Assembly (NCBI GenBank): GCA_029851415.1
Contig: CM056743.1
Span: 13,694,727-13,758,726 of the forward strand
DNA length: 64,000 bases
Origin: Eretmocerus hayati
Lineage: Eukaryota > Arthropoda > Insecta > Hymenoptera > Aphelinidae
Direction of reading: 5' to 3'
Positions 22,705 through 35,400 of this stretch are shown here, one piece after another. The notes below the pieces were generated by a model. It was not told where the DNA came from. It did not search any database and worked only from the letters and a program-made list of their open reading frames with translations. Numbering within the stretch: position 1 is the first letter of the stretch; each line of letters begins with the position of its first letter. Position numbers and translations under genes: made by a program.

Positions 22705-24077
22705 CAGGCTCTTGGTGAAATCAGCCTTTTCATGAAAATCCTAGGCTCTTCATGAAGAGCCGGCCAATCGTGTCATTGCTCATCCCTTTTACTTTCTTGC
22801 ATCATCGGCCTAGCCTTTTCGTGAAAAGATCAAGTCCGGTTGGGCTCTTGGTGTACAGCTGGGCGGAACCGCTATTGCCATTGAGCAAACGCGGCCCAAG
22901 CTGTCGTATCAACTTATCTTTTGGAACTATATTCAGTTGAACATATGTCGATTGGTGATATCTTTACAATTATATTCAATAGGAAATTAATGATATATTC
23001 AATTGAACAGAGACTTTTATATTAATATCCCCTATCTATGATGAATACTTTGATATGAATTAATCAACTGTTAAATAAATAATATTCTCCGACTGTACAT
23101 GAATAGATTTTGTCTTACATGCCCTTCCGAAAATAATTACCGGTTATACCACCCAGTCTCATACTCGCGGGGACATGCCCGTGGGTATCCTCGCGGGATT
23201 TGGACCCAGCAAAATCCCTGTGGAACAACCACGGGGATTCCCGCCTTAATCCGTACATTAACCGGTGAAGATTGGACTTAGACATTTTTTGTTAAGAGAC
23301 AAAATTGTTTATGGAAATTGAAAAATACAGAAACAAATAGAAGAGCAGGCCCAGCGTTTTGAGGTCACGACTGAGTCAATCATGGAGTATATAATACGAC
23401 CTCAATCTGTGACCTCCGCACAGCTGCGCCTGCTCTTCTTTTTGTTTCTGATTTTTCCCATTTTCATAAGCAATTTTGTTTCTTAACAAAAAATTTCCAA
23501 GTCCAATCTTCACCGGTCAATGTACGGATTAACGCGGGAATCCCCGTGGTTGTTCCACAGGGATTTTGCTGGGTTCAGATCCCGCAAGGAAACCCTCAGG
23601 GATGCCCCCGCAGGTATGGCACCGGGTGGTATAACCGGTAATTATTTTTGTAAGGGCATGTGAGACAAAATCTATTCATGTACAGTCGGAAAATATTATT
23701 TATTTGACAATTAATTCATATCAAAGTATTCATCATAGATATAGGAGATATTAATATGAAAGTCAATGTTCAATTCATATTATATCATTAATTCCTTCAT
23801 TATTGAATATAATTGTAAAGATATTACCAATCGACATATGATCAACTGAATATAGTTCCAAAAGATAAGTTGATACGACAGCTTGGACCGCGTTTGCTCA
23901 ACGGCAATAGCGGTTCCGCCCAGCTGTACACCAAGAGCCCAACCGGACTTGGCCTTTTCACGAAAAGGCTAGGCCGATGGTGTAAGAAAGTGAAAGGGAT
24001 GAGCGCTGACACGATTGGCCGGCTCCTCATGAAGAGCCTAGGATTTTCATGAAAATTCTGATTTCACCAAGACCCTG
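22705..24077. mobile_element. 1.37-kb foldback element
   Basis: Left end CAGGCTCTTGGTGAAATCAG pairs with CTGATTTCACCAAGACCCTG on the right. The arms pair almost to the centre (near 23385) and include mirrored copies of CCACGGGGATTCCCGC. A CAGG start is hAT-like, but no clear target duplication is visible. The open frames in the two arms are mirror images of each other. Confidence 0.82.
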
Positions 24078-24856
24078 TGACAGATACACAAATTCAAATG
24101 CACCGAAGCTATAAGATTTACAAGGTTTCAACGCGAGAACATCATCCCCATGACAATCTAACAAAAAGAAGCAAAGTAACGTTTGCGAGTAAAGTGAAGC
24201 TGTTGATGAGATATGAGAAAATGGGTGTCGTGATGAGCATTTGGAGCAGTGAGGGTAAATGAAAGAAATTTGCTGCAATCCGAGCTGAAAGTTGATGGAA
24301 TACGGTATTCGAAGATATCCGTTTCTTCTACTCTATCGCATGAATGCAAAACTTTTCGACGTCTTGGATTGAGCTTACCAAGCTCCGTCAAAAGTCGTTC
24401 AATTTCCAATATTTGTGTGTCTCCAAGAGTGGGATATGAGATGACTGTGCTATTTGTGCGTGAACATGAATGGTGCTGTCATTGGTACTAGGTGTGTTCG
24501 TGCTTGCGGACAAAATGGAGCGAATCGAAGTTTGGCAAAAGTTGTATAACTGCTCAAAGAGTTCTCATCATTACACGAATATTTTGGGGCCGGAGTGTGT
24601 CATTGACCAGATTACGAATGTCTTGTATATTTTTCGACGTAGAAAACGAATTTGCAGTTTTTTGCGCGTCAGGACTCTTCGTCAGATGTGAAACAACGGT
24701 TTTTTATTCAGAGGATCTCTTGACTTATCAGACAAGAATCCCGACGTGGAAGCTGATAATGGAGACCAGGGTTACGTTCGGGCGGTAATTTTTCATCAGC
24801 ACAGTATATTTGGGTACCCCGCTCACGCGAAATTTCTCCTCGCTAATTTAGTATCA
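24078..24856. other. No gene supported
   Basis: A minus-strand frame (24158-24409: ...ERLLTELGKLNPRRRK...) looks somewhat protein-like, but it overlaps open frames on the other strand and has no known domain. Confidence 0.35.
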
Positions 24857-24991
24857 CAATAGTATATTTCCGAGCTGAGCGCGTTAGCCCATTTCGGGCA
24901 CTAGGGCAGTTTGACTGTCGAGCGGAGCGAGACAGACATGTCCTCCAGTGCCCGGAATGGGCTTGCAAGCGAAGATCGGATATACTTTTGC
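24857..24991. mobile_element. 135-bp palindromic MITE (AATAGTATATT ends)
   Basis: CAATAGTATATTTCCGAGCT on the left is partly mirrored by AAGATCGGATATACTTTTG on the right, with CATTTCGGGCACTAG / CCAGTGCCCGGAATG pairing inside. The ends resemble those of 26620-27051 and 27327-27585. Confidence 0.5.
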
Positions 24992-26619
24992 GTTACGAGA
25001 ACCCTAAAACTGCGTTTGGAGGCGGCGTTTCCAGGTGAGAGTAATGAAAAGATTATTGCGAAAGCAGATGATCATTGTTTGTCATGCTGAGAATCGTAGG
25101 ATGAGTTTATAGTCTGGGTGCGTCCGGAAATTCTTGACGTCAAATATGTATTTCGACGCGCCGTGTCGATTTTTCGAGGTTGCTTTCGCGAATTCCAGTT
25201 ACTTATTTCGATGTCATAATTCTTAATACAAAATTATTATTTTTGTCAATATCTTGAATTTGAATCATGTCCCTGGGAAAATACTTCAGACCAAAACTGT
25301 GGACCGCGAAACTCCCCACGAAGGTGATCCCCACGAGTTTCCTGGGAAGTGAAACTCCGAGTCGGGAAGTGCGTGAAGAGCTCGCGGCGCGGTTCACATG
25401 CGTTTGAATGGGACCGTCACCATTGCGTGGTTAGATGCGCTGCCATTTTGACAGTTTTTATTTTCAGGCGAAGCGTTTAAGTGCATTTCGAAGAAGATGA
25501 AATCTCCTTCAAAAGGGTACAGGTTGTATTTCAATAAGTAAAAAGCTTTTCCGATATGGAGAAGCAGAAAGTGAAAGATGCAGATTCTGAGCACCGCGTG
25601 CCGGCAGTTTTGCTGCGATATAGTGTTTTGACACACTTATTTCCCTTTCTTCTGAGCCATGCTCAAAAGGCTTCGTTCTTAGAGAGATACGACCTGAGCC
25701 ATTTTGAAGGAAATTTTGTCTAATTTAAAATGCACTTGAGGGATCCCTGTCTTCGCGTACGCGAATCAGCGCGCTGCCGGATGGAGATTCTCGCGCGTGC
25801 GAGATCCAGCCTCGCGTACGCGAAACTGTACAGCAGAAGATGACTAATCATTACGCATCTAGCGTTACACTAAAATGCCATACTTTGCGTGAGAATTACA
25901 AGAGCCACGAGGGTTTACAAAAAATTTGAAATGCACGAATAAAGTTTACAATTTTTTTGCTACCCCCTGGTTACAGTATGAACACACCTTCTGTAACAGA
26001 TTGTATAGAACAATATTCAGAGACTCTTGGTTTCCATGTGATCCACAAAGTTGCTGCAAATGCAATATAAACATCATCAAGGTATATTGTATTACACATT
26101 TGCTACACTTAACTGTAATAATTCTCAAACCAATAGCTGTCTTATTTTCCGTGCTTCCGTTCGGATTGTAGGGATGATAACGCTCAGCTATTGGTAAAAA
26201 CTCCGATCGTATCTTACAAAATTGATAATTTGAGTATGAAATGAGAGGGAGCTGGGGAGTTTTCTTTCCTTGCATGAACGGTTAGCGATAACTTTGGTGG
26301 TTAGAAGAAATCATGTTTCACTTCTTGTAAAGCTCGCAAGCCCATCTGCAAGGAAATGTTATGAATGATTCTTTCGATCATCTACTCATTCATGTAATGA
26401 ATTTACTCCTGATACGCAACTCGTCAATAATCATGGATGGAAAAGACAAAGAGAACCAGAAAAAGAAGGAAACATTTACGCAGAAACTAAAGGCATTCAT
26501 CCCGAATCGCAATTCTTTACGTATACCCTCTCAAGAAAGATATGATGACAATATTTCACGAGGCTTTCGCTCTGAGTGATTGAGTGAACCAAATAAATAT
26601 TCACATGTGAATTGTATTT
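24992..26619. other. No gene seen; CGCGTACGCG palindromes
   Basis: TTCGCGTACGCGAA recurs at about 25752-25765 and, as CTCGCGTACGCGAA, at 25811-25824, with a related TCTCGCGCGTGCGAGA between them. A minus-strand frame of 109 codons (25946-26275) has several Cys but no recognisable domain. Confidence 0.4.
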
Positions 26620-27051
26620 CAAAATAGTACATTTCGATACAAGGGCGTAGAACATTTTATTCGCTTCCGAGTGATGGGTTGCCGGCCCGAGCCGCAGGCG
26701 AGGGTCGGAATCATCACGAGGATGCGAATAATAGGTTCTGCGCCCGTGTATCTAACTATACTTTTCGATAAACTGTGAGTAAAAGTCGAAAAACTGTGCG
26801 CAAAGTGCACTTTTACGCACAGTTTATCGAAAATATATTTTTGATCGTCTGTGCGCAAATGAGTCATTTGCACACTGTTTTTCGCTTTTCATTTGCTCAC
26901 AGAAGATCAAAAACCATAGTATGACACTCGGGCGCAATGGTTTTCGCTTTCTCGTGACTATTTAGACCCTCGCCTGCGGCTCGGGCCTGAAAAAGTCACT
27001 CGAAGTGCGAAAACCATCGTTTGCGCCCTTGTATCATAATATACTATTTTG
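26620..27051. mobile_element. 432-bp palindromic MITE carrying CCCGAGCCGCAGGCGAGGG
   Basis: Ends CAAAATAGTACATTTCGATA on the left and TATCATAATATACTATTTTG on the right, with ACAAGGGCG just inside each. The GC-rich motif occurs once per arm in opposite orientation (about 26684 and 26985). Confidence 0.6.
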
Positions 27052-27326
27052 CAACTGTGTGCCCGAAGTTGTAAAAAAATGAGACTTCTCTTCATTATTT
27101 ACAGTGCGAGAAGTAATGCGTGAATGACTTCTCGCACAGTTTTACATTTACGCACTGGTGGAGTGTGCGTGAACGTAACTTCTCGCTCTAATGCATTTTC
27201 ATTCACGCACAGATCCAAAATATGATGTCACGTCATCCCTCTGATTTTGGCCTTTTTTGAAAACTTCGTTTCCAAGATAATCTTGCTCGGACAGTGATGC
27301 ATTTAATTACAACCTCGCGCACAGTT

Positions 27327-27585
27327 GCAAAAAATAGTATACGCAACACGTGCGAGAAGTTTCCGCACACGTTGCCAACTCGCGCGAGAAGTAACATTCA
27401 CGCACACTTCGAAACTTCTCGCACACGCAGAAGTACATATTTACGCACGCTCGCGAAGCGTAAATGTGTTCTTCTGGGTGTGCGAGAAGTTTCAAAGTGT
27501 GCGTGAATATTCACTTCTCGCACTCGTTTGGCAACTTGTGCGGAAATTGACCTTCTCGCACTTGTCGCGTAATATACTATTTTGC
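27327..27585. mobile_element. 259-bp palindromic MITE (GCAAA..ATAGTATA ends)
   Basis: GCAAAAAATAGTATACGCAA on the left faces TTGTCGCGTAATATACTATT on the right; GTGCGAGAAGT repeats and CGCACACTTCGAAACTTCTC pair inside. The segment 27100-27220 is a further hairpin with the same CTTCTCGCAC theme. Confidence 0.6.
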
Positions 27586-27727
27586 GAGAATGTTTTATCG
27601 TCAAAATTAGTCTGATTGGAATGTTCTGTCATCGCATAAATTTCAAAGTCTTTTTCTGTATTCGCGGACTCCTATCAGCAACTTTGCCAAATTTTATTAA
27701 CAATACCCATTAAATTCTATATTATAG

Positions 27728-28348
27728 GTGTCGAAGAATTTACATGTCGTATTTGCGGAAAAGAATCTACCAATGCACATCAATGCGAAATTTGTGGCGA
27801 AAGCTCGCGTGAACCAGCTGGTGATGAGCCAACTGAAGATGATGAGTCAAGAATTCTATGTAAAGTTTGTTTTAACAATAAGAAACGGTTGAAGAATAAG
27901 GGAACCGCTCACAAAAGATTGAAATGTCAAGGTGAAAGAATGGTGGCTTCATCTAAAGAGAAATTTGGCAAGACTGACAAAGGTGTCTGTGTGAGAGTTC
28001 CCATCCCAGAGGTTGATCGTTGTAAAGGAGATTTTCGAAATGTTATCGGAGTTGTGATGGATATTACAGAATATGGTTACGGACCAGGGTATGATCAAAT
28101 TATTATTTTCAAGAAACCAGATAGAATTCTGTAAGGCAAACTTTATCAAGATCGATCAAGTCCCTCAAAATGTGATCATACTGCGGTTTATCGATGCAAA
28201 AACTTCATTCCACGCAGGTCAAGGATTTATAAAATGTAATTGCACTAAGACATGTATCAGTAACGATTTCAAATGTAAGCACCTCAAAGTTTTGTGTAAT
28301 TCAGAATGTCATTCAATATTTTGGTCCTCTACATGCTGTAATAAATAG
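27728..28348 (+). pseudogene. C-terminal exon of a KRBA2/SCAND3-type integrase relative, frameshifted
   Basis: An acceptor (TTCTATATTATAG) opens EEFTCRICGKES...CEICGES...ILCKVC, a zinc-binding Cys cluster. It is followed by VCVRVPIPEVDR, the SH3-like tail that follows the integrase core in these transposon-derived proteins. Frame +1 (to 28134) runs into a stop, while the neighbouring frame from 28073 carries on GMIKLLFSRNQIEFC...GQGFIKCNC and a final Cys-rich CNSECH...TCCNK to TAG at 28348. One surplus base at 28077-28078 (TT) would explain the break. No integrase catalytic core is found upstream, so this is a fragment, or an exon far from its partners. Single-base sequencing error is an alternative for the break. 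Confidence 0.65.
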
Positions 28349-28639
28349 AAGGTTCCCTGAATGATTCTTTCGAACTATCAGAGACAAAGTGAAGCAACTT
28401 GCATCGCACATCCACTGAAGTAGTCTTCGTGAAACACTTCTGGGTGTACGAAGTACGAAAGAATAGCGAATCAGATGTTTCGAGGATCTCTTTCGAACCT
28501 CAGTAGTACATGTTCATCTCTCCAGAATGTCTCATCGATGAGAGATACGTGAATAATGACCCACACTTATCATTCATCCTTGCGAAAACGCATCAAAAGT
28601 GACAACCCGAGACCCCAGGCATATGAGATCATGCGCATT

Positions 28640-28795
28640 CAACTTTGCCTAAAGACTCAACAGGCAATCAACGGATTGCCTAGGCAAAGTTCGGAATGAA
28701 GCATCCGTTCCGGACTTTGCCGAAGACGCTGCAGGCAAACTGCGGTTTGCCAAGGCAATCCGCGGTTTGCCTACATTCCGGAATTTGCCGGTAAC
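28640..28795. repeat. TTTGCC/GGCAAA cluster
   Basis: TTTGCC and its inverse GGCAAA or GGCAAT recur about ten times, with palindromes such as TTGCCTAGGCAA and repeated TTCCGGAATTTGCC / GTTCCGGACTTTGCC. Looks like a small imperfect inverted-repeat element. Confidence 0.5.
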
Positions 28796-31700
28796 ATATG
28801 GACTATTCCTTCCGTAGAAAAACCTCATCATTAGTACGTAGGAATTTTGGAAAAAATTAATCTATTGACAGTTTCATGGATATTTGTGAGATTTGCTAGT
28901 TTTTGCACCTTTTTAGCAATGTAATGCAAATCAAATCAAATCTCATCGGAGATGTATGGAACATATTTGAATCCTTTCACAAGACGATTCGGTGGAAGTC
29001 GTCCAGGATTCAGATCAGTATCTCCAGTATATTTCGAAAAACTGATAATTTTCTGCGTTGGGCGTAACACGACTGTGTGACTTTTGAAGTCTTTTTCAGA
29101 GGGGTGTTCGGAGGGGTCAAGACTGTCACTTGGGATGGTTGATATGTCACATGAACTGGTCATATTGAAAGTATTTCTACAAGGAAGCCGTGCGAGTAGC
29201 ATTAAAAATCCGAAGTAAAATGCTTTGTAAGTTTTCAAACAAGTCCGTAGATATTATGATCTCAGGAGTGATAAAGAATTTTACCATGGTAACTAACAAG
29301 TCCCTCAGCATTTCAATGGACGCGATATCAATTCTAGAGCTATCATAGTACAATGATAGACTGAAGAAAAAGACTTCCTCGAGGTGCTATTTCGACTGCA
29401 TAAGTACGACAATAAGTTGGTCAGATTTACAGAATTGTGTTGCCGATTCTCCGAAGATGGGGTTGCTAAACCGAAGATATACCGAAGTGAGTATCGGAGC
29501 ACTCGAAATATGCCCTCAGCGGATGAAGGTTGCGGGGCAGAAAAGGGGGTAAAAATAAAGAGGGCGTTTGTGGCTTGCAGACACCCTTATGCGCAAGAGC
29601 TTGGCTAAAGGATGCGCGCTGAATAGAGCGCAATTAGACGATTGTCGGAAACGCGATGATCCAAACAACCAGCTATTCTCAGCCAGCTACATTTCCAACA
29701 AGAATCGGTAATAGAATATCGATGTGAAAGCCGACTTATTTCAAGGATGTCTCAAGCTCATGAATACTCAAGAAATCTCCGAGCTGTATAGATGATCGTG
29801 TATAGATGACCGAAGTGATCGTGTTTAATCTGTCTTTGAAACCATGAATTCTCTCTCTTTTCATGTGGAAATAACCGTTCTCAAGTGTCTAGCCTAGACC
29901 TCCTTTCCTAAATATTTCAGTCAACCTATCATACCAGAATCTCTTTTTGAGTTCATTTGATCGTTCGTCATGAGGAAGGACATGTTTTTTTTTCTTTTAT
30001 TAATGAGGAAAGACATATTTAGAATTGAATTTTTCTAGTTATGAGCAGAGCAATAATACAAGAACGTTGGTGGTGACTCGGTGATGATGATGTCAAAATG
30101 TTTAGAACTAGATCAAAAGGTGGTAATCGACCCATATCAAATCAGTCCATACATTCGAGATATATCGAACGATAAACGTGATCGAGGCTGCCGGATGGGC
30201 ACAACAAAATGGGCTGATGGCAAATGTAATCGAGGAGCTCAACATAGAGCAAAAGAGGCAGGATTGGATGAAGAGGAGACCGAGTAGGTCCATCCGGTTG
30301 AGGAGTTAAATTGCCGCGCAGAACTCCGCAATAGAGTATAATTATTTCCCGACCGAGTGGAAATTATTCGAGAATGAAAGCTCGAAGCGGCCGCTTTATT
30401 GGCGATATTCATACTTTTATCAAATGACTGGAGAGGACTGAACAGCCAAGAGTTATTCAGTGCCTCTTCCGATCGTTTTTTTCCCCCCTAACTCATCCCA
30501 CAATCCCATTTCTACTCATTCCGTATACATCGAGTGGCAATTGATGGTTATCTGACATCTTTTTGTACATTTAAATTCTGCTCAGAATCTTCTTTCAGCG
30601 ATAACCTTGGATCAAGTTTTCAGTTAACATTTGAGTGTATATTTTGAATCCATCGCTTAATCGAAATCCCAGGCAAAAATGGAATTTGAGTCACCAATGA
30701 AATCTTTTCATTCGTGAATCTTCTTTATTCAGTCGTCAACTCGACATCGTACGGATTCTCTCCAGAATACTTAGATGGATGATAACATATGAGTTGAAAA
30801 ATTCATTTCAATGAAACACATTCACGGACAAAAAATTGCCAATTTTCAACAAATTGATTGTGAGCAGAGACAATTTTATATTTATTACTGTATTACACTC
30901 AGGAAGGTTGAATTTTGAAACTTTTCAGAGTTAACAGTACAAAATTATATTATGAGTGTGAACAAAGCTTATGCCGAACACTTTCATTCAAAATCATTAC
31001 ACAAATTTGATTCTCATGTGAACTGTACTCCCCGTATATTTCTAAATAATGCCCATTATTCAACTGCAAGTCGATCTAGTATAACGATGAATAATCAGAG
31101 AAAACTTTATCCTGCTTCTGCTGCCGAGAAGTTCTGCATTTGCATGAATCTGTCTAACTCGTTAGCGACATCAAGTTTCAAATAGCAAGGCCAATTAATA
31201 ATCCATTTCGTGTCACTACAAAAGTACATAAGAATAGACTGGTTCACCCTCGCAGTGCAAATGGCATTGGGTACTTAAAATAATGACTAGTCGCATTAAA
31301 GAAAAACCTCGGCAACGCTGCAACTATAAAGGGGGATAAGATGCAGGGGTCGCGCTGCAATTACCCCAAAGTTCCAACGAATATACAACAATAAGAAGCT
31401 GCATAATTTTCTTATACAAAATCTGGTTCTGCATCAAAAATACACTGAGGGTACGATACTCAAAGTGTGAACAATTTTGTGCTTATCAGTTGTACTGGGA
31501 GTGGAAAATCCAGCACATTCGCTAGTGTAATAATCATCGCAAAAGAGGATGGGTGGGTGAGTGGGTGGGTGGGTAGTAACCCGTTTGAATCTGTTTCCTT
31601 CATTAGTAGTGTCAGTCTCTCGCTTTATAGCTATAATATATATAATAGTTTTGTACAACTGTCACAACTGCATCAGCGCTGGTCTCTGAATTACTCACCA

Positions 31701-32132
31701 TTATGATAATTGCGCTATTACCGATAATATTACCCAGGCGCAATTCATCCGCGACTCTCACAACTTCAAATTCCAAACCCTCTTTAAACCTGAGACTACG
31801 TATATATTTACTATATCTCTGTAAAGAGAAGGTTTAATCCATTTTCTATTTCATGCGCAAAAGCGGGAGGAATATGTATTATATCAATATAGGTGCCAGT
31901 CAGATGTATGGATGTTTAACGAGGTCCTCACGCCCGCGCCTCCGGCTCTTTTGCTTGCAAAATTCTATGATATACTCAAAGCTCTGCGGATGCATGAAAT
32001 CTGGACCCGCGATGATCTGCATCAAAAGTCCTGATGCGAGAAGTCGAATGAGAGAGACGCCTATATGTTTATGTATCTATATAGAAAGGGATATAATACC
32101 CCCCGTCGTGAACATTTTATTCTCTTCTTTTA
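28796..32132. other. No gene supported
   Basis: Frames such as 28936-29238 (minus), 29384-29608 (plus) and 30081-30287 (plus) are open but unrecognised. A GTGG microsatellite (GGGTGGGTGGGTAG) is at 31549-31576. Confidence 0.4.
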
Positions 32133-32444
32133 GGGTGTGTCCACAAATGATGCATGTGCGCATGGATATGCGGTGCACACATCACATCGCACATGCACTG
32201 CACGCGCGCTTATGTGCAGCACATCGAATTTGAGGCTCTGCTCAAATTGAGGGTTTCTGATCAGAATGATTTGAGCCGGTTCTTATTTTTCGTTCGTTAC
32301 CGGATCCAGATTATCCAAAGCAGAACTCGACGAGTTACGATTATTTTCGGCTGAATTTTGATGAGCTGCTCACTTGCAGGTTTGCATCACATGTGTGAGT
32401 GTGCGCTGCATATGCATGCATATGCACTATCTGTGGATGCACCC
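32133..32444. mobile_element. PIF/Harbinger-like MITE, second copy
   Basis: Starts GGGTGTGTCCACAAATGATG after TTA and ends TATCTGTGGATGCACCC before TCA, a decayed TWA target duplication. Same terminal motif as 8744-8952. The inside is rich in GTGCGCATG / CATATGCATGCATATG palindromes and differs from copy 1. A solo end of the same type (TTCGTGGACGCACCC, then TTA) is at 50225-50239. Confidence 0.65.
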
Positions 32445-35400
32445 TCATACACAAAACCATACTAGCAGTTCACCACTCGTGTGCCATCTCTCGCATGCAC
32501 TCGAACGGCATCAGCCTCATACCAAATAAAATACCCTTCCTTTTTCGATTTTTAGCGCCACACTTCTTGCCCGACGTTTTTTCTAGCGCCATCCCGATTT
32601 GCCAAAGCGACTGCTGTTCGTGAATTAAGGAGGCTCGCGCGCGTGGTGCCGTACCGAGCGCGGGGCCCTACGCGCAGGTAGTTAGGCCTTTCTATTTTCC
32701 GTTACGATCCTGACGCTACTCACAGTGCAAGCTGTGCAATGCGGCGCGCTGCTCCACGCTCAAAACTCACTTTGAACTCAATTTACTCAAAATTTATATC
32801 GCCAACGTATTAATTTTTTCAAACCATTAAACGCATGATGCAAAATAGCGTCGAATTATTCCTTGATTGTCGATTTTGGTCGTTTAGTTGCCGCACTAGC
32901 TCTTTTTAACGTGTTTATCCCATAAGATTATGTGTGTAAGAATTTTTTCTGCCAAACGAGTTTACTCGTGATTTTCATCGCCAACCCCTACTTTTCTTGA
33001 TGAATTATGATTCCTCATTAGTTTATCTATTAATATAAGTAACTTTTAAGCAATTTCTTCGTTTTGTTAAAATTTGCGCGAGCCTCCTTAATATGCACAG
33101 ATTTTGCCTCAATTTGTCAGAGATCCACAGCCCCTCCTCCCACCTTATTTTCATTTCTCCTGCAAAAAATCAAAGTTTGATTTGCTGAATGTTTACGGCT
33201 TGAACTGCTCCTCGCGTATACCCAGTTTGACTTCAGGATGTGATATATACATCGCCATCAGGAAAACTTGGTCCAATTAAATTCGATCTTGATTCGATTA
33301 TTGCCCTAATTATTTAGAACCCTAATGAGATGCTCAAACCGACTTAGAGCCGAATTCTTTTTTCAAATAGAACCTGAAGATCTGCAGGAGATCAGACCCT
33401 CGTTAGGAGCTGTCTTACTAAATTGAAATTCTAATTAAAGTCCAACTAACATGATATGATTAATGGATCGAACGGCGGAGTGTAGCGAAAGAACCACAAC
33501 TTTTATGCGCGAATTTCTGCGAGTCAAAGAAAAATGTTCAGTGTCGGAATTTTGAGCGTTAAAATGAACAATTTTTTCTCCTTGTGATATAGAGGGTCAA
33601 ATTTGATGAAATTTTGTATCTGATACTCCTGTAAACATGAAGATGCACGTGTCACCAATAGCCAACTTTCCTAAAAATGTACTCATTTTGATCAGTAAAA
33701 TAGGGACAGTAAAATGAAGGTTTTTTTAGCATATGAAAAGAAAGGTTGTATTCAAAATACAGTCGTTCAGGGCCTCGACAAGAAGTGCGCATTTTGCTTG
33801 TTTTGCACTTTTCCTTTCTCCATATATATGCATGGGCACCGCCGTAGTTCCAGTGGCCACCACGGGCGGACAATGACGCTATTTCCGCGGACAAAGAGGA
33901 GCAACTGCCCACTTTCTGTCAAGGCCCTTTCTGATGAGTAATGAACTTAAAAGTGTGCAGATCAGATAATACAATCCTTAACACAAAAGTATGAGCAACA
34001 AAATGTAACATCGCAAATGTAAAATGTGATATCGCAACATGAGAACTAGAAAAGTAATCATTTTTATTACACACGATTGACTTTGCTGGGGTTAAAATAG
34101 CCTTACTTTAACTGATTTGAGTGGTTGCGGCTGAGAGATGCAGGAGTGGCACTTGCACTTCCTGATAGTTGAGGACTCGATTTGAAGAAAGATATCGCGT
34201 GCGACGGCCGAGTTTTGGTGATTTTGAGATTATCAGAAATGTCAAGAAATTGCTTAAGGTACTCTCGACCACAAATGGCCATTGAGAGTTGCTGTGATGA
34301 AAAACGTGCAAAAAGGCTTCATCACTGTAAATCTTTTTCTGGACGCTTCATAAATTCCCCCGTAATCTCGTGTCTGCTCAAAAAAGTCCTTGTTCGAGTC
34401 TACGTAAGGATCCTTACAGGAAAACTCAAAGCTGTCATCCTCTCATGGGATTCTACTGAAATCTTCTAAAATAGACCAAATTGAGTAATGTCTATAGCTA
34501 TCTCAAAAGGGCTCAAATTTTGATAGCACATAAGTTGCAGTAAAAGATGAATTATCACGTAGATCTTGATCAGAATCTTCATTTGTCATCGACTTTCCTC
34601 GTCGAATCGCGAAATGCGACAAAAAAATTTCGTGAGTTTGAGACTTGTCGAATTTCATAGATTCCTTCGACCAGGTATGGATTCTCGGTTAGATCAAACT
34701 GGAATTAACTTAGAAGGCCTCATTCAACTCTTCGGAAGAATATTTTTTTCCATCAACAATATCTCGTGTATGGAACCTATGAGATTTCCAGAGACTTCGT
34801 TTGTCGATTCATTTGTTGGAGATAATCAGAAAATTTAATGCGATGAGAACCCAACATGGATTTTCATTGCACCTAAGCTAATCTGAAACACACACAGAAA
34901 TGACTCTTTTTACGCTTTTTACAGAGGTGATAAATCAATTTCGCTGTTCTTGAAAAAAATTCATAATTCGAATCCCAAATTCGACTCGCGAATTCCAAAT
35001 CGAGAAGATCGAAATATTAAATATAAACATCTCCGAGCTCACAAATTAAATATTCGATACATGCCATGTATATCGAGCTGGTGCCAGAAGAATTTGGCGC
35101 CTCGCGCGCTCATAAATTTCATTTTTACGCACTCCATAAATCTCAATCAGTATTTTATTTTAAGCCCATCACAGGCTACAACCGAAGATGACCAGTCTGG
35201 CCGCATATTATGAGCTGTAGGAGTAACATTTTTTTACCAAACAAGAATTCGTGCAGCGGCGAATGCAGAGAAAGGAATTCACTTGGCTTGAATTTTATAT
35301 GGCGAAACAATATTCAATGACAGTCGTTAAAATCGGGGACTTTTTGAACGACTTGTAATATGATGGGGCGTAAAAATTAGTTGATACCATTATCGAGTAT

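Noticed and set aside
22752..24030. Two nearly identical 62-codon frames on opposite strands
   Set aside because: Mirror images produced by the foldback at 22705-24077.
26620..27600. CRISPR-like look of repeated CTTCTCGCAC and TTTACGCAC segments
   Set aside because: Spacing is irregular, copies are in both orientations and the context is eukaryotic; these are inverted-repeat elements.
28936..29238. GDTDLNPG motif resembling a 2A-like peptide on the minus strand
   Set aside because: The last residues (GR instead of GP) break the consensus and no retroelement frame surrounds it.
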